Source: Tessaracoccus sp. MC1865
Lineage (GTDB): Bacteria > Actinomycetota > Actinomycetes > Propionibacteriales > Propionibacteriaceae
Reading direction: 5' to 3'
Length of the DNA stretch: 64,000 nucleotides
Assembly: GCF_017815535.1 (NCBI RefSeq)
Contig: NZ_CP072596.1
Coordinates: 992,001 to 1,056,000, forward strand
The notes beneath the pieces are model-generated. The model did no database searches, was not told the DNA's origin, and saw nothing but the letters and a program-made list of their open reading frames with translations. The translations under genes were made by a program, and so were the position numbers. Positions 19,560-29,430 of this stretch are shown here, in pieces (within the stretch, counting starts at the first letter, position 1; each line of letters begins with the position of its first letter).

Positions 19560-21236
19560 TCAGCCGCGCAGCTCGGGGAACTGCTCGTAGCGGAAGTCCT
19601 CGATGCGGACGGCGGTGTCGTGCTCGCGGGCCCGGAGCACCACCCTGCGGACCTTGCCGCTCAGGGTCTTGGGAAGCGTCGAGAACTCCACCCGCCGGAT
19701 CCGCAGGTACGGCGCCAGGCGTTCCTTCGCGTGCAGCAGGATGGACAGCGCTGTCTCGCGGGACGGTTCGAACCCGGCCGCCAGCGACACATACGCCTTC
19801 GGGACGGCGGCGCGGATGGGGTCCGGCGCGGGCACGATCGCGGCCTCGACGACGGCGGGGTGCTCGATCAGGACCGACTCCAGTTCGAACGGCGAGATCT
19901 TGTAATCCGACGCCTTGAACACGTCGTCGGTGCGCCCGACATACGTCAGGTAGCCCTCCCCGTCGACGGTCACCAGGTCGCCTGAGTGATAGCGGCCGTC
20001 CTCCTGCGCCGTGGGCGCACCCCCGAGGTAGCCCGACATCAGGTTGTAGGGCCACGGGTCGAGCGGCAGCGTGATCTCGCCCTGGCTCGCCACCTCGCCG
20101 GTGTCCGGATCGACGATCTGGATGCCCACGCCCGGCAGGATCTTGCCCATGGCCCCAGGCTTGACCTTCTCGCCCGGCGCGTTGCCGATGGTGCAGGTCG
20201 TCTCGGTCTGACCGTAGCCGTCGCGGATCGTGAGGCCCCAGGCGCGTTCGACCGTCGAAATCACTTCGGGGTTCAGCGGTTCGCCCGCGCCGACGATGTC
20301 GCGCAGGGCCGACGGCTTCGAGCCCAGATTCGCCTGGATCATCATCCGCCACACGGTGGGTGGGGCGCAGAACGTGGTGACCTTCGCGTCCTCGAGTTCC
20401 TTCAGCATCTTCGCCGCGTCGAAGCGGCTGTAGTTGTACGAGAACACCGTCGCCTCGGCCAACCACGGCGAGAAGAAGCTCGACCAGGCGTGCTTGCCCC
20501 AGCCGGGGGAGGAGACGTTGAGGTGCACGTCGCCGGGTCGCACGCCGATGAAGTACATCGTCGACAGGTGGCCGACGGGGTAGCTCAGCTGGGTGTGGGC
20601 CACGAGCTTGGGGTCTCTCGTGGTGCCGGAGGTGAAGTAATAGAGCACCGGGTCGTTGATGTCGGTGACCACCTGGCACGGGGCGGCGGGGGAGTCCGCG
20701 GACTCCGCCATGCTGAGCCATCGGTCGTGGGCGTGCCCCGTGGTGATGAGGGTGGCGCCGTCGATGAGGTCGAACTTGTCCTCGTCGACGGGGTTGGCGA
20801 TGACGGCGCGGACGTCGGCGCGCTGGATGCGGTCCACCAGGTCGAAGTCCTGCAACGCCTGCGCGGTGGGCAGGATGATGCCGCCGATCTTCATCACGGC
20901 CAGCATGGCGTCCCACAACTCCACCTGGTTGGCGAGCATCAGCATGACGGCGTCGCCCTTGCGCACACCGGCCGCCGTCTGCAGCCAGCCGGCCAGCCGG
21001 TCCGAGCGCTCAACCAGTTCGCCGTAGGTGTAGCGCTCGTCCGCCCCGTCCTCGTCGCGGATCCAGAGCGCAAGGTCATCGCGGTCGCGCCCGATGGCGT
21101 CGAACCAGTCGATGGCCCAGTTGAAATTGCCGGTGATGTCCGGCCATTCGAACCGGGCGCGGGCCTCGTCGCCCTGTCCCACGAGGTCGAGGAGGAGATC
21201 GCGGGCGGCGCGGATCTTGGTGGTGGCGTCGGACAT
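19560..21236 (-). CDS. AMP-forming acyl-CoA synthetase, medium-chain/ACSM-like
   Basis: A 558-residue adenylate-forming enzyme that activates a carboxylate to its CoA thioester. YYFTSGTTRDPKLV is the ATP loop, DGYGQTETT the A5 motif, GRTDDVFKASDYKISP the hinge region, and LPKTLSGKVRR carries the catalytic Lys. The sequence SPGWGKHAWSSFFSPW is characteristic of the acetyl-CoA-synthetase-related medium-chain group. Substrate length is not determinable. It is monocistronic, with GAGGAG before the ATG and a 7-bp inverted repeat between promoter and gene. Confidence 0.88.
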   Translation of the reverse strand: MSDATTKIRAARDLLLDLVGQGDEARARFEWPDITGNFNWAIDWFDAIGRDRDDLALWIRDEDGADERYTYGELVERSDRLAGWLQTAAGVRKGDAVMLMLANQVELWDAMLAVMKIGGIILPTAQALQDFDLVDRIQRADVRAVIANPVDEDKFDLIDGATLITTGHAHDRWLSMAESADSPAAPCQVVTDINDPVLYYFTSGTTRDPKLVAHTQLSYPVGHLSTMYFIGVRPGDVHLNVSSPGWGKHAWSSFFSPWLAEATVFSYNYSRFDAAKMLKELEDAKVTTFCAPPTVWRMMIQANLGSKPSALRDIVGAGEPLNPEVISTVERAWGLTIRDGYGQTETTCTIGNAPGEKVKPGAMGKILPGVGIQIVDPDTGEVASQGEITLPLDPWPYNLMSGYLGGAPTAQEDGRYHSGDLVTVDGEGYLTYVGRTDDVFKASDYKISPFELESVLIEHPAVVEAAIVPAPDPIRAAVPKAYVSLAAGFEPSRETALSILLHAKERLAPYLRIRRVEFSTLPKTLSGKVRRVVLRAREHDTAVRIEDFRYEQFPELRG

Positions 21237-21254
21237 GGGGCTCCTCGGGACGTT

Positions 21255-21272
21255 ACCTACGGTTGCGTAGGT
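21255..21272. promoter_or_regulatory. Putative operator palindrome upstream of acyl-CoA synthetase
   Basis: Arms ACCTACG and CGTAGGT are separated by GTTG, about 20-35 bases before the synthetase ATG. The size and position suit a TetR- or GntR-type repressor site. No regulator gene is adjacent. Confidence 0.45.
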
Positions 21273-21341
21273 TGGTTCCGAGATTACTCCGGGCGTTGTC
21301 CCTCGACTCTGGTGACTCCGTCAGTAAAGGGCTGGCCGCAC

Positions 21342-21358
21342 TTGTGGGACTCCCACAA
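21342..21358 (-). terminator. Short hairpin downstream of the 290-residue membrane protein gene
   Basis: TTGTGGG and CCCACAA pair around a 3-base loop (ACT) just after the stop at 21373 on the minus strand. It is short, so confidence is moderate. Confidence 0.45.
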
Positions 21359-21372
21359 CTGCCGGGCCCCTG

Positions 21373-22245
21373 TCAGTCGTCGAGCAGACCCATCAACAGT
21401 GAGAAGCCGCCGATCATCAGGGCCCCCGTCGTGATCTGGCGGATCACGGGATCTGACCCGTAACGGCCGTAGTAGCCCTGCGCCCAGGCGGCGTGGCGCG
21501 GGTCCTCCCAGTAGGGCACCGGCATCAGCTGCGGGCCCGCGTGCACCATGCGGATGGAGGGGTCGTTGCCGGTGCGGACGCGCTGCGCGTCGGCGGCGCA
21601 CGCGGGGACCTCACGCATCGCTCCGCCGGGCGGCGCCCACTGGACGTTGGCGACGGAGGTGCCGTGCGCCGGGTCGAAGAAGCAGGGCGGGCGGTGCTCC
21701 GGGACCGGCGCGCCGTTGGCGCGTGCCTTCACACAGGCGATCGCGTAGCGACCCTCGTCGAGGATCTCCGTGATGCGCTTCACGTCGGCGTTGCTGCGGG
21801 CGTACTCGAGCTGCTGCTTGGCGCCGTCGTAGGAGTCGAGGGCCTTGCCGTAATCAGCTTGAGCGTCCGCGTCGAGGGTGCGGCCCACCACGTCGAAGTC
21901 GAGGTCTCGGAGCTGCTCACCGAACGTGGTGATGTCGGCGTTGACCGCGTCCCGCGACGCGGGGGAGAGGGGCTGGGCCGCCGAGGGGTCGTAACCCTGG
22001 CCGTAGCCCAACTGCTGCCCGAAGCCGAAGTGCTGAGCGTAGCCCTGCTGCTGCCCGTAACGCGTGGGCGGCCCGTAGCCCATGGGCGGGCGGAAGAACT
22101 GCTGCTGCTGGCCCCAACCGAGCTGCGGTTGCCGAGGCTGCTGATCGAGCTGGTCGGATCCGCTGCCTCGCACCGAGCGGCCGATGCCGAGCACGATGGA
22201 CACCGCCACCATGATGAACATGATCGTGAAAATGCTGCCGAACAC
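21373..22245 (-). CDS. Membrane-anchored protein with Gln/Gly/Tyr-rich linker
   Basis: A 290-residue protein beginning with one membrane helix (about residues 2-22), then a low-complexity linker rich in Gln, Gly, Tyr and Pro (about 30-95), a helical domain (about 100-180), a Cys-containing region with RPPCFFDPAHG and a hydrophobic C-terminal stretch. GTG 22245 was chosen because GGAGGA lies 4 bases upstream. I do not recognise the family; a secreted or surface role tied to the membrane is inferred. Confidence 0.7.
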   Translation of the reverse strand: MFGSIFTIMFIMVAVSIVLGIGRSVRGSGSDQLDQQPRQPQLGWGQQQQFFRPPMGYGPPTRYGQQQGYAQHFGFGQQLGYGQGYDPSAAQPLSPASRDAVNADITTFGEQLRDLDFDVVGRTLDADAQADYGKALDSYDGAKQQLEYARSNADVKRITEILDEGRYAIACVKARANGAPVPEHRPPCFFDPAHGTSVANVQWAPPGGAMREVPACAADAQRVRTGNDPSIRMVHAGPQLMPVPYWEDPRHAAWAQGYYGRYGSDPVIRQITTGALMIGGFSLLMGLLDD

Positions 22246-22306
22246 GCGTCCTCCAGTCGTCAGTCCCTCCAGAATAGGCGCCGCCTCCAAGGAGTGGAAC
22301 GACGGC

Positions 22307-22337
22307 GGTGCCGGTGGCGGTCAACGCCACCGGCACC
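22307..22337. terminator. Terminator hairpin after the carboxylase alpha gene
   Basis: A perfect 13-bp stem (GGTGCCGGTGGCG and its complement) with a 5-base loop, 28 bases beyond the alpha-subunit stop codon on the minus strand. Confidence 0.75.
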
Positions 22338-22364
22338 GGTGAGACAGCTCAGTGGGGTACCCCG

Positions 22365-24143
22365 TCACTCGGGCTCGACGATCTCGCAGAGGACCTGGCC
22401 GGCCGTCACCGCCTGACCGGCCTCGACCTTCAGGTCCACCACCACGCCGTCGCGGTGGGCCTTGAGCGGCTGTTCCATCTTCATGGCCTCGATCACGGCG
22501 ACGGTGTCGCCCTCGGCCACCTGCTGGCCCTCCTCGACGGCCACCTTGACGATGGTGCCCTGCATGGGCGACGTCATGGCGTTGCCGCTGGCTGCCGCGA
22601 CCTTCGAGCCACCCCGGTCGCGCTTCGTGGGCTTCTTCATGGTCTTGCCGGACGCGGGCCTGCCGCCGCCGAAGCCGCCGGGCAGCTTGACCTCGACGCG
22701 CTTGCCGTTGACCTCGACCGTGATGACCTCCGGCTCTTCGTGGTCATCCTCTTCGCCGAGGAGGCCGGTGTAGGGCGGGATCTCGGTGGCGAAATCCGTC
22801 TCGATCCAGCGGGTGTGCACTGTGAAGTGCCCGTCCGCCGCGGTGTAGGCGGGATCTGCCAGCACCACCTGGTGGAACGGCACGACGGTGGGCATGCCCT
22901 CGATCTGCAGTTCGGCCAGGGCGCGGCGGGAGCGCGCGATGGCCTGCTTCCGGTCCGCGCCGGTGACGATGAGCTTGGCCACGAGGGAGTCGAATGCACC
23001 CGGGACGGTCATGCCGACGTGGTACCCCTCGTCGACGCGGACGCCCGGGCCCGACGGCGCATGCCACTTCACCAGCGTGCCGGGGGCGGGCATGAAGTTG
23101 CGGCCGGCGTCTTCAGCGTTGATGCGGAACTCGATGGAGTGGCCGCGCACCTCGGGGTCGCCGTAGCCCAGTTCCTCGCCGGCGGCGATGCGGAACATCT
23201 CGCGCACCAGGTCGATGCCGGTGACCTCCTCGGAGACGGGGTGCTCCACCTGGAGGCGGGTATTGACCTCGAGGAACGAGATGGTGCCGTCGGTGCCCAC
23301 GAGGAATTCGCAGGTGCCGGCGCCGACGTAGCCGGCCTCCTTGAGGATGGCCTTGGAGGATTCGTAGAGCAGCGTGACCTGTTCCTCGGTGAGGAACGGT
23401 GCGGGGGCCTCCTCGACGAGCTTCTGGTGGCGGCGCTGCAGCGAGCAGTCTCGGGTGGAGACCACCACGACGTTGCCGTGGGTGTCCGCCAGGCACTGGG
23501 TCTCCACGTGCCGCGGCTTGTCGAGGTACCGCTCGACGAAGCACTCGCCGCGCCCGAAGGCGGTGACGGCTTCGCGGGTGGCGGACTCGAACAGGTCCGG
23601 GATCTCCTCGAGGGTGCGCGCCACCTTCAGGCCGCGTCCGCCGCCGCCGAAGGCCGCCTTGATGGCCACCGGGAGGCCGAACTCCTCGGCGAACGCGACC
23701 ACTTCGCCTGCGTCGGCGACGGGATCCGCCGTGCCCGGGACCTGGGGAGCGCCCACCTTCTGGGCGATGTGCCGTGCCCTGACCTTGTCGCCGAGCGACT
23801 CGATGGCGGCCGGCGGGGGCCCGATCCAGATCAGGCCGGCGTCGATGACGGCCTGGGCGAACTGGGCGTTCTCGGCGAGGAAGCCGTATCCGGGGTGGAT
23901 GGCGTTGGCGCCCGCGCGCTCGGCGATCCCGAGCAGCTTGGGGATGTTGAGGTAGGTGTCCGCAGGGGTCGCGCCGTTGAGGGCGTACGCCTCGTCGGCC
24001 AGCTTGACGAACAGTGATTCTGCGTCGGAATCTGCGTAGACGGCTACGGAATCGATTCCAGCATCCCGCGCGGCACGAATGACTCGTACAGCGATTTCTC
24101 CGCGGTTTGCGATCAGAACCTTTGAGACGGCGTCGTTGCCCAC
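22365..24143 (-). CDS. pccA: Acyl-CoA carboxylase alpha subunit: biotin carboxylase plus biotin carrier
   Basis: A 592-residue fusion. The N-terminal 450 residues are an ATP-grasp biotin carboxylase ([13 protein letters not shown] start, [13 protein letters not shown] loop, [14 protein letters not shown]). The C-terminal 75 residues are the biotin carrier with EAMKMEQP, Lys555 being the biotin site. It carboxylates the biotin used by the beta subunit (26951-28525) on acetyl- or propionyl-CoA. GTG 24143 was chosen for its strong site AGGAGGAGA; a TAGACT hexamer lies about 30 bases further upstream. M. tuberculosis AccA3 is the closest known design. Confidence 0.94.
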   Translation of the reverse strand: MGNDAVSKVLIANRGEIAVRVIRAARDAGIDSVAVYADSDAESLFVKLADEAYALNGATPADTYLNIPKLLGIAERAGANAIHPGYGFLAENAQFAQAVIDAGLIWIGPPPAAIESLGDKVRARHIAQKVGAPQVPGTADPVADAGEVVAFAEEFGLPVAIKAAFGGGGRGLKVARTLEEIPDLFESATREAVTAFGRGECFVERYLDKPRHVETQCLADTHGNVVVVSTRDCSLQRRHQKLVEEAPAPFLTEEQVTLLYESSKAILKEAGYVGAGTCEFLVGTDGTISFLEVNTRLQVEHPVSEEVTGIDLVREMFRIAAGEELGYGDPEVRGHSIEFRINAEDAGRNFMPAPGTLVKWHAPSGPGVRVDEGYHVGMTVPGAFDSLVAKLIVTGADRKQAIARSRRALAELQIEGMPTVVPFHQVVLADPAYTAADGHFTVHTRWIETDFATEIPPYTGLLGEEDDHEEPEVITVEVNGKRVEVKLPGGFGGGRPASGKTMKKPTKRDRGGSKVAAASGNAMTSPMQGTIVKVAVEEGQQVAEGDTVAVIEAMKMEQPLKAHRDGVVVDLKVEAGQAVTAGQVLCEIVEPE

Positions 24144-24172
24144 TTCTCCTCCTGCATTCGTTTGTGCCTCGG

Positions 24173-24178
24173 AGTCTA
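24173..24178 (-). promoter_or_regulatory. Possible -10 element of the carboxylase alpha gene
   Basis: TAGACT on the minus strand, about 30 bases before the GTG, would give a short leader containing the strong ribosome binding site. Confidence 0.35.
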
Positions 24179-24240
24179 GTGGGCGGCGCTTCGCGCGGAT
24201 GGAATGTCCATAACCTTGTGGATTCTGCGCGGATGTGCGA

Positions 24241-25653
24241 TCACGAGGGGGTGTCGCGGCGCTCCGCCGTCTGCTCCCGTTCGGCCATGTCGGCGGCGCT
24301 GGGGCCCGACATCTTGCGGTCGCGTTCCTCCGCGTCGGGGGAGCCGGAGTAGAGGCGGGCCTCCGGGCTGCGCGACGACAGCGTGGTCTCCAGAGGGGAC
24401 TCCTCCTTGCTCCGGACATCGGCAGGCTTGCGGCGGTGCGACAGCCACGAATGGAGCCACTTCGGCAGGGCCGGGTCCTCCTCCGTGTCCTCGAGGCTGC
24501 CGGTGGCCGCCGGCATCACGCTGGTCTCCTCCAGGGCCTGCTCCGCCTCCCATTCGGTGACGACCCTGTCGACGAAGTCCTCGCGTTCCTCAACCGGCGG
24601 GGCCGTCGTCGTGTCGGGCTCGAGGCGGGTGCGGGGCAGGGCGTAGACGGCCTCGTGCTGCACCCAGGCGATGAGGTCCTCGCGCACCAGGCAGCGCAGA
24701 TCCCACAGCTGGCCCGACGTCGCGGCGGAGACGACCGCGCGGATCCTGACATGGCCGCCCGTGGCGTCGGTCACCTGCATGGAGGCCGTGCGGCCGTCCC
24801 ACAGTTCGCTGGAGCGCACGATGCGGGTCAGCTCCACCCGCATGGCCTCCACCGGCGCCAACCAGTCCAGGTCGAACTCGACGGTGCCGAGCAGCTTGGG
24901 CTCGCGTCGCGTCCAGTTCTCGAAGGGCTTGCTGGTGAAGTAGGTGCTGGGCACGATCCAGCGGCGGTCGTCCCACGCCCGGACGACGACGTAGGTCAGC
25001 GTGATCTCCTCGACGGAGCCCATCTGCTCGTCGAAGACCACGAGGTCGCCGACGCGCAGCGCGTCGGAGAACGCGATCTGCATGCCCGCGAAGATGTTGG
25101 CCAGCGACGACTGCGCGGCGAGGCCGGCGACGATCGACAGCACGCCCGCCGAAGCCATCAATGACGCGCCGATCGCCCGGAACTGGGGGAACGTCAGGAG
25201 CGCCCCGGCCAGGGCACAGATCCAGATCACGGCCAGGCCCACGCGCATGACGATCTGCAACTGGGTGCGGATCCTGCGGAAGTGGGGCGTCTCCTCGGCG
25301 TCGTCCTCGCGGCTGAGGAGTGTCTCGCCGATGGCCCTGATCACTCCGGTGAGCAGGAAGGCGGCGGCGAAGATCATCAGGATGAGGAACACCTGGAGGA
25401 AGATCGGCCGCCACTCGGGCGCGGCCTTCAGCACGCGCGGGCGGGTGACGAACGCCACAGCGAGCCCAGCGCCGAGCAGGATGAAGAAGATCCGTTGCGG
25501 CAGCCTCATGCGCCGGATGACGAACTTGCGGGTGCGGCGTTTGACGATGAGCCTCAGCAGGGCCGTCAGGATGAGCGACACGATGAAACCTGCGAGGAGC
25601 CCGAGCCCTGCCCAGAGCAGCACCGTCAGCAGGTCGAGCGTGTCGGGAGTCAT
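24241..25653 (-). CDS. MscS-family mechanosensitive ion channel
   Basis: A 470-residue channel protein with several N-terminal membrane helices (about 8-35, 55-70, 85-105, 130-190), the pore-lining segment [21 protein letters not shown] and the MscS beta domain with [21 protein letters not shown]. The C-terminal 120 residues are charged and disordered, longer than in E. coli MscS. It should release solutes on hypo-osmotic shock. TAGGCT 6 bases before the ATG includes the TAG stop of the upstream lipoprotein gene. Confidence 0.92.
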   Translation of the reverse strand: MTPDTLDLLTVLLWAGLGLLAGFIVSLILTALLRLIVKRRTRKFVIRRMRLPQRIFFILLGAGLAVAFVTRPRVLKAAPEWRPIFLQVFLILMIFAAAFLLTGVIRAIGETLLSREDDAEETPHFRRIRTQLQIVMRVGLAVIWICALAGALLTFPQFRAIGASLMASAGVLSIVAGLAAQSSLANIFAGMQIAFSDALRVGDLVVFDEQMGSVEEITLTYVVVRAWDDRRWIVPSTYFTSKPFENWTRREPKLLGTVEFDLDWLAPVEAMRVELTRIVRSSELWDGRTASMQVTDATGGHVRIRAVVSAATSGQLWDLRCLVREDLIAWVQHEAVYALPRTRLEPDTTTAPPVEEREDFVDRVVTEWEAEQALEETSVMPAATGSLEDTEEDPALPKWLHSWLSHRRKPADVRSKEESPLETTLSSRSPEARLYSGSPDAEERDRKMSGPSAADMAEREQTAERRDTPS

Positions 25654-25659
25654 GGTGAG

Positions 25660-25665
25660 AGCCTA
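25660..25665 (-). promoter_or_regulatory. -10 element of mscS overlapping the upstream stop codon
   Basis: TAGGCT, then 6 bases, then the mscS ATG. Its first three bases are the TAG stop of the lipoprotein gene. Confidence 0.45.
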
Positions 25666-26094
25666 GTCGCCGGACTCCTGCGGGGTCTCGCGATCCGTGC
25701 GCAGCGAGAGGGCGGCGAAGGAGTCCGACGTGGTGAAGGCCCCCTGCCAGCGGCCGTTGGTGAACAGCATCGACTGGTTCTTGTCCGCCGTGATCGTGAA
25801 GCCCATGCCCGCGAGGTTCTCGCGGAGGTACGCGGCGATGTCCTGCCCGGAGGGGGAGGAGAACACCGCGGTGACGTTGTTGTAGGAATCGATGCGGTCC
25901 GTGATCGACGCGTGGAGCGGGACGGAGAACATCTCCGGCGCGTTGACGTAGCCCAGCGAGCTGAGCAGGACGCCACCCTCCGGCGCGTCGCTCACGAGCG
26001 GCGACGACGCCGGGGCGGAGGGGGAAGGTTGCGGTGCGGCGGAGCACCCCACCAGGGCGAGCGCTGCCACCAGGGCGATTCCGATCCGTTGCAC
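25663..26094 (-). CDS. Small lipoprotein of unknown function
   Basis: A 143-residue lipoprotein with a short signal peptide and lipobox LVGC (Cys17), a Ser/Pro/Ala-rich linker, then a compact domain of about 100 residues. The start is GTG 26094 with TAGGAT 7 bases upstream. It lies directly upstream of mscS on the same strand with a 9-base gap. The domain is not recognised. Confidence 0.75.
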   Translation of the reverse strand: MQRIGIALVAALALVGCSAAPQPSPSAPASSPLVSDAPEGGVLLSSLGYVNAPEMFSVPLHASITDRIDSYNNVTAVFSSPSGQDIAAYLRENLAGMGFTITADKNQSMLFTNGRWQGAFTTSDSFAALSLRTDRETPQESGD

Positions 26095-26101
26095 GGGGAC
26101 G

Positions 26102-26107
26102 ATCCTA
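26102..26107 (-). promoter_or_regulatory. -10 element of the small lipoprotein gene, leaderless type
   Basis: TAGGAT, then 7 bases, then GTG at 26094 on the minus strand. Confidence 0.45.
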
Positions 26108-26134
26108 GGCCACGTCCGAACCCCGGCCCGTCGC

Positions 26135-26740
26135 CTAGGAACGCTGGTCCACCCACAGCGAGTGCCAGGGCACGCCGGAGTCGATCACCATCTGCCGAAC
26201 CAGCGGCATCGAGATCCCGACGACGTTGAAGGGGTCGCCCTCGATGGACGTCACGAACGCGCCGCCCAAGCCGTCGATCGTGAACGCACCGGCCACCCGC
26301 TGGGGCTCTCCGGTGGCCGCGTAGGCCCGGATCTCCTCATCGGACAGGTCCGCGAAGCGCACCATGGTGGAGCCGACCCGCGTCTGCTCCGAATACCGCT
26401 CACCCTGATGCACGACGATGTGGTGGCCGGTGTGCAACAGGCCCTCATGCCCGCGCATCCGCTGCCAGCGGGCGATGGCCGCTTCCTCCGTACCGGGCTT
26501 GCCGTGCGCCCGGCCCTCGAACTCCAGGACCGTGTCACACGCGAAGAGCACGAAGTCGCCCACGAGGTGGGGCACGACGGTGCTGCCCTTGGCCTCCGCG
26601 AGCCTGGCCGCCAGGCGGGTGGGCACCGGATCGACGATCTGACTCTCGTCGAAACCGGACACCACCACCTCGGGATCCAGGCCCGCGTTGCGCAGGACCT
26701 GCAGTCGCGCCGGCGACTTCGAAGCCAGAATCACCCGCAT
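26135..26740 (-). CDS. maf: Maf family nucleoside triphosphate pyrophosphatase
   Basis: A 201-residue house-cleaning enzyme that hydrolyses non-canonical or modified NTPs. ASKSPARL near the N-terminus is the Maf signature, and FACDTVLEF and GKPGTEEAA follow in order. It is the last gene of the carboxylase operon beta-epsilon-maf, 4 bases after the epsilon stop, the same order as M. tuberculosis accD5-accE5-Rv3282. Confidence 0.93.
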   Translation of the reverse strand: MRVILASKSPARLQVLRNAGLDPEVVVSGFDESQIVDPVPTRLAARLAEAKGSTVVPHLVGDFVLFACDTVLEFEGRAHGKPGTEEAAIARWQRMRGHEGLLHTGHHIVVHQGERYSEQTRVGSTMVRFADLSDEEIRAYAATGEPQRVAGAFTIDGLGGAFVTSIEGDPFNVVGISMPLVRQMVIDSGVPWHSLWVDQRS

Positions 26741-26744
26741 CTGA

Positions 26745-26954
26745 TCACATGCGGTTGAACGTACGCCACGCCTCGCGGCCCGTGATCAACGGGCCGCGGA
26801 CGGTGCGGTAGTAGGACTTCCAGCCGCCGGCCAGCGGGCGGTCGGCCGCCGAGCGCAACGTCTCACGCCGGGCGGAGGCCACGAGCACGGCGGTGACCGC
26901 GGCCATCTCCTCCTCGGTGAGAGTGGCCTTGCCGAATTCGAGCGAGCCGGTCAC
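26745..26954 (-). CDS. accE: Acyl-CoA carboxylase epsilon subunit
   Basis: A 69-residue protein starting at a GTG overlapping the beta-subunit stop (GTGA). The first part, [19 protein letters not shown], matches the short helical epsilon subunits that join alpha and beta subunits in actinobacterial acyl-CoA carboxylases. The C-terminus has a Trp-Lys-Ser-Tyr-Tyr patch and Trp-Arg-Thr-Phe, also typical. It lies between the beta gene and maf. Confidence 0.85.
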   Translation of the reverse strand: MTGSLEFGKATLTEEEMAAVTAVLVASARRETLRSAADRPLAGGWKSYYRTVRGPLITGREAWRTFNRM

Positions 26955-28525
26955 AGCGGGATGTTCCCGTGCTTCTTCGGCGGCAGCACCTCGCGCTTCG
27001 AACGCAGCAGGCGCAGCGCCCGGATGACCTGGGCCCTGGTCTCGTGCGGGTAGATCACCTGATCGACGTAGCCGCGGTCCGCCGCGACATACGGGTTGGT
27101 CAGCTCGTCGTCGTACTCCTGGATCAGGCGCGCGCGCTCCTCCTCGGGGTTCTCCGCGTTGCTGAGTTGCTTGCGGTAGAGGACGTTGACGGCACCCTGG
27201 GCACCCATCACCGCGATCTGCGCCGTCGGCCACGCCAGGTTGATGTCGGCACCCAGGTGCTTGGAACCCATGACCACGTACGCGCCGCCGTAGGCCTTGC
27301 GGGTGATGACGGTCAGCAGCGGGACGGTGGCCTCGGCGTAGGCGTAGATGAGCTTCGCGCCGCGGCGGATGATGCCGTTGTGCTCCTGGCCGACGCCGGG
27401 GAGGAAGCCGGGCACGTCGACGAAGGTCAGCACCGGGATGTTGAACGCGTCACAGGTGCGCACGAACCGGGCGGCCTTCTCGGCGGAGTCGATGTCGAGG
27501 CAGCCGGCGAACACCGTCGGCTGGTTCGCGACGATGCCGATCGAGCGGCCCTCGATGCGGCCGAAGCCGACGATGATCGAGCCCGCGAACAACGGCATGA
27601 CCTCGAGGAACTCGTCGTCGTCGAGGACGTTGCGGATCACCTCGCGCATGTCGTAGGGCTGGTTAGCGGCGTCGGGGATGAGCAGGTCGAGCTCGCGGTC
27701 GTGGTCCGTGATGGTCAGGTCGACCTCGTCGTCGTCCCAGACCGGCGGATCCTCCAGGTTGTTCTGGGGGAGGTAGCTGATGAGGTCGCGCACGTACTCG
27801 ATGGCGTCGTTCTCGTCGGCGGCCAGGTAATGGGCGTTGCCCGACTTCGTGTTGTGCGTGCGTCCGCCGCCCAACTCCTCCATCGAGACGTCCTCGCCGG
27901 TGACGGTCTTGATGACCTCCGGCCCGGTGATGAACATCTGCGAGGTTTGGTCCACCATCACGACGAAATCCGTCAGCGCCGGGCCGTAGACGTGACCACC
28001 GGCGGCGGCACCCATGATCAACGAGATCTGGGGGATCACCCCGGAGGCGACGGTGTTGCGCTTGAAGATCTCCCCGTAGAGCGCCAGCGAGACGACACCC
28101 TCCTGGATGCGTGCGCCACCGCCCTCGTTGATCCCGATGAGTGGCACCCCGGTCTTCATGGCGAAGTCCTGGATCTTGACGATCTTTTCGCCGTACACCT
28201 GGCCGAGCGCGCCACCGAAGATGGTGACGTCCTGGCTGAAGATGCACACCGGGCGGCCATGGATGGACCCGGTTCCGGTGATGACGCCGTCGCCGAAGGG
28301 GCGGCGGGCATCCATACCGAATGCGCTAGTACGGTGGCGAGAGAACTGGTCGAATTCCGCGAAAGAACCCTCATCGAGGAGGGCCATGACCCGTTCGCGG
28401 GCAGTCATCTTGCCCTTGGCATGCTGCTTCTCCACGGCTGCGGCGGACCCGGCGTGCACGGCTTCATCGATGCGCACTCCGAGATTGGCAATCCTACCGG
28501 CGGTGGTGTGGATGTCGATCTCCAT
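26951..28525 (-). CDS. pccB: Propionyl/acetyl-CoA carboxylase beta subunit (carboxyltransferase)
   Basis: A 524-residue carboxyltransferase moving CO2 from biotin to an acyl-CoA. The oxyanion-hole loops GGGARIQEG and GGAYVVMGS and the segment VDVPGFLPG are present; overall it resembles AccD5/PccB. Propionyl-CoA is the likely main substrate given the family. I chose ATG 28525 because TATGGT lies 7 bases upstream; the in-frame ATG at 28537 overlaps that hexamer. First gene of beta-epsilon-maf and divergent from birA, which biotinylates the alpha subunit. Confidence 0.93.
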   Translation of the reverse strand: MEIDIHTTAGRIANLGVRIDEAVHAGSAAAVEKQHAKGKMTARERVMALLDEGSFAEFDQFSRHRTSAFGMDARRPFGDGVITGTGSIHGRPVCIFSQDVTIFGGALGQVYGEKIVKIQDFAMKTGVPLIGINEGGGARIQEGVVSLALYGEIFKRNTVASGVIPQISLIMGAAAGGHVYGPALTDFVVMVDQTSQMFITGPEVIKTVTGEDVSMEELGGGRTHNTKSGNAHYLAADENDAIEYVRDLISYLPQNNLEDPPVWDDDEVDLTITDHDRELDLLIPDAANQPYDMREVIRNVLDDDEFLEVMPLFAGSIIVGFGRIEGRSIGIVANQPTVFAGCLDIDSAEKAARFVRTCDAFNIPVLTFVDVPGFLPGVGQEHNGIIRRGAKLIYAYAEATVPLLTVITRKAYGGAYVVMGSKHLGADINLAWPTAQIAVMGAQGAVNVLYRKQLSNAENPEEERARLIQEYDDELTNPYVAADRGYVDQVIYPHETRAQVIRALRLLRSKREVLPPKKHGNIPL

Positions 28526-28532
28526 GGCCTTC

Positions 28533-28538
28533 ACCATA
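28533..28538 (-). promoter_or_regulatory. -10 element of the pccB-accE-maf operon, leaderless type
   Basis: TATGGT, then 7 bases, then ATG at 28525 on the minus strand. It contains the upstream candidate ATG 28537, which argues against that start. Confidence 0.45.
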
Positions 28539-28603
28539 GCGGGATTGAACTTCGCTCAATTCCCTTGCTCAACTTTGACACAGGCAGGCGCTGACACCGG
28601 CCC

Positions 28604-28609
28604 TACGAT
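28604..28609 (+). promoter_or_regulatory. -10 element of birA, leaderless type
   Basis: TACGAT, then 6 bases, then the birA GTG at 28616. A TTGACA at 28575-28580 is 23 bases upstream, too far for an ideal -35. Confidence 0.45.
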
Positions 28610-28615
28610 GAGTCG

Positions 28616-29404
28616 GTGACCGCCGAACTGCCCGACGCCGAATCCATCCGCAGCCTCCTCGAACCGGGTACCCCGTTCACCCGCGTCGAGGTGGTCGACA
28701 GCACCGGCTCCACGAACGCAGACCTCTCGAAGCGCGCGCACAACGGCGAGGCTGAAGGCGCCGCGCTCATCTCCATGGAGCAGACGGCGGGGAGGGGGCG
28801 GCTCGACAGGCAGTGGGTCTCACCGCACGGCTCGTCCATCTCGCTCTCCGTGCTCCTCAAGCCCAGGCCGGAGTTCCAGCACTGGGGCTGGCTCTCGCTG
28901 CTGGCGGGCATGGCGGTGTCGTCGGCGCTGGCCGAACTCGCGCCGGACCCCCTCCGCGTCACACTCAAGTGGCCCAACGACGTACTCATCGGGGGCAAGA
29001 AGGTCTGCGGCATCCTGTCGGAGCGCGTCGAGCAGCCCGACGGGGCACGCGCCGTCGTCGGCCTCGGCATCAACGTGACGCTCACCGAGGAGCAACTGCC
29101 GGTGCCCAACGCAACGTCGCTGAGCCTAGAGGGCATCCCCACGGACCAGAGCCGCATCGTGGCGGGGGTCCTGAACCACTTCGCCCGCTTCTACGCCGCC
29201 TGGCAGCTGCGCGGCACGCTGCGGGAGGAGTACGAGTCGCGCTGCTCGTCCATCGGCGCGCAGTTGAAGGTGGTGGTCGACGGCCGGCGCACCGTGGAGG
29301 GGACCGGAAGGGGGGTCGACGTCTTCGGCAGGCTCCAGGTGGCCACCGCGTCGGGCCTCCAGACGTTCGCGGTGGGCGACGTCATCCACGCCCGCCTCGG
29401 ATAG
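28616..29404 (+). CDS. birA: Biotin--[acyl-CoA carboxylase] ligase
   Basis: A 262-residue ligase that attaches biotin to the carrier domain of the carboxylase alpha subunit. GRGRLDRQW is the biotinyl-AMP binding loop and KWPNDVLI carries the conserved Lys. The SH3-like C-terminal domain is present. There is no N-terminal helix-turn-helix, so it is the monofunctional type and not the biotin repressor. It diverges from the pccB operon, as in M. tuberculosis. Confidence 0.94.
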   Translation: MTAELPDAESIRSLLEPGTPFTRVEVVDSTGSTNADLSKRAHNGEAEGAALISMEQTAGRGRLDRQWVSPHGSSISLSVLLKPRPEFQHWGWLSLLAGMAVSSALAELAPDPLRVTLKWPNDVLIGGKKVCGILSERVEQPDGARAVVGLGINVTLTEEQLPVPNATSLSLEGIPTDQSRIVAGVLNHFARFYAAWQLRGTLREEYESRCSSIGAQLKVVVDGRRTVEGTGRGVDVFGRLQVATASGLQTFAVGDVIHARLG

Positions 29405-29430
29405 TCGGCGGCGCATGCCAGACTGTGGCC

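Noticed and set aside
19560-21236. The Arg in SGTTRDPK of the acyl-CoA synthetase as a damaged ATP loop
   Set aside because: The position after SGTT varies in this medium-chain subgroup, the Lys of the loop is kept, and all other motifs are intact.
28537-28539. ATG 28537 as the start of pccB
   Set aside because: It lies inside the TATGGT hexamer that is correctly spaced for the ATG at 28525, and it has no ribosome binding site.
28616-29404. BirA as a biotin-operon repressor
   Set aside because: There is no N-terminal winged-helix domain; the protein begins directly with the catalytic part.
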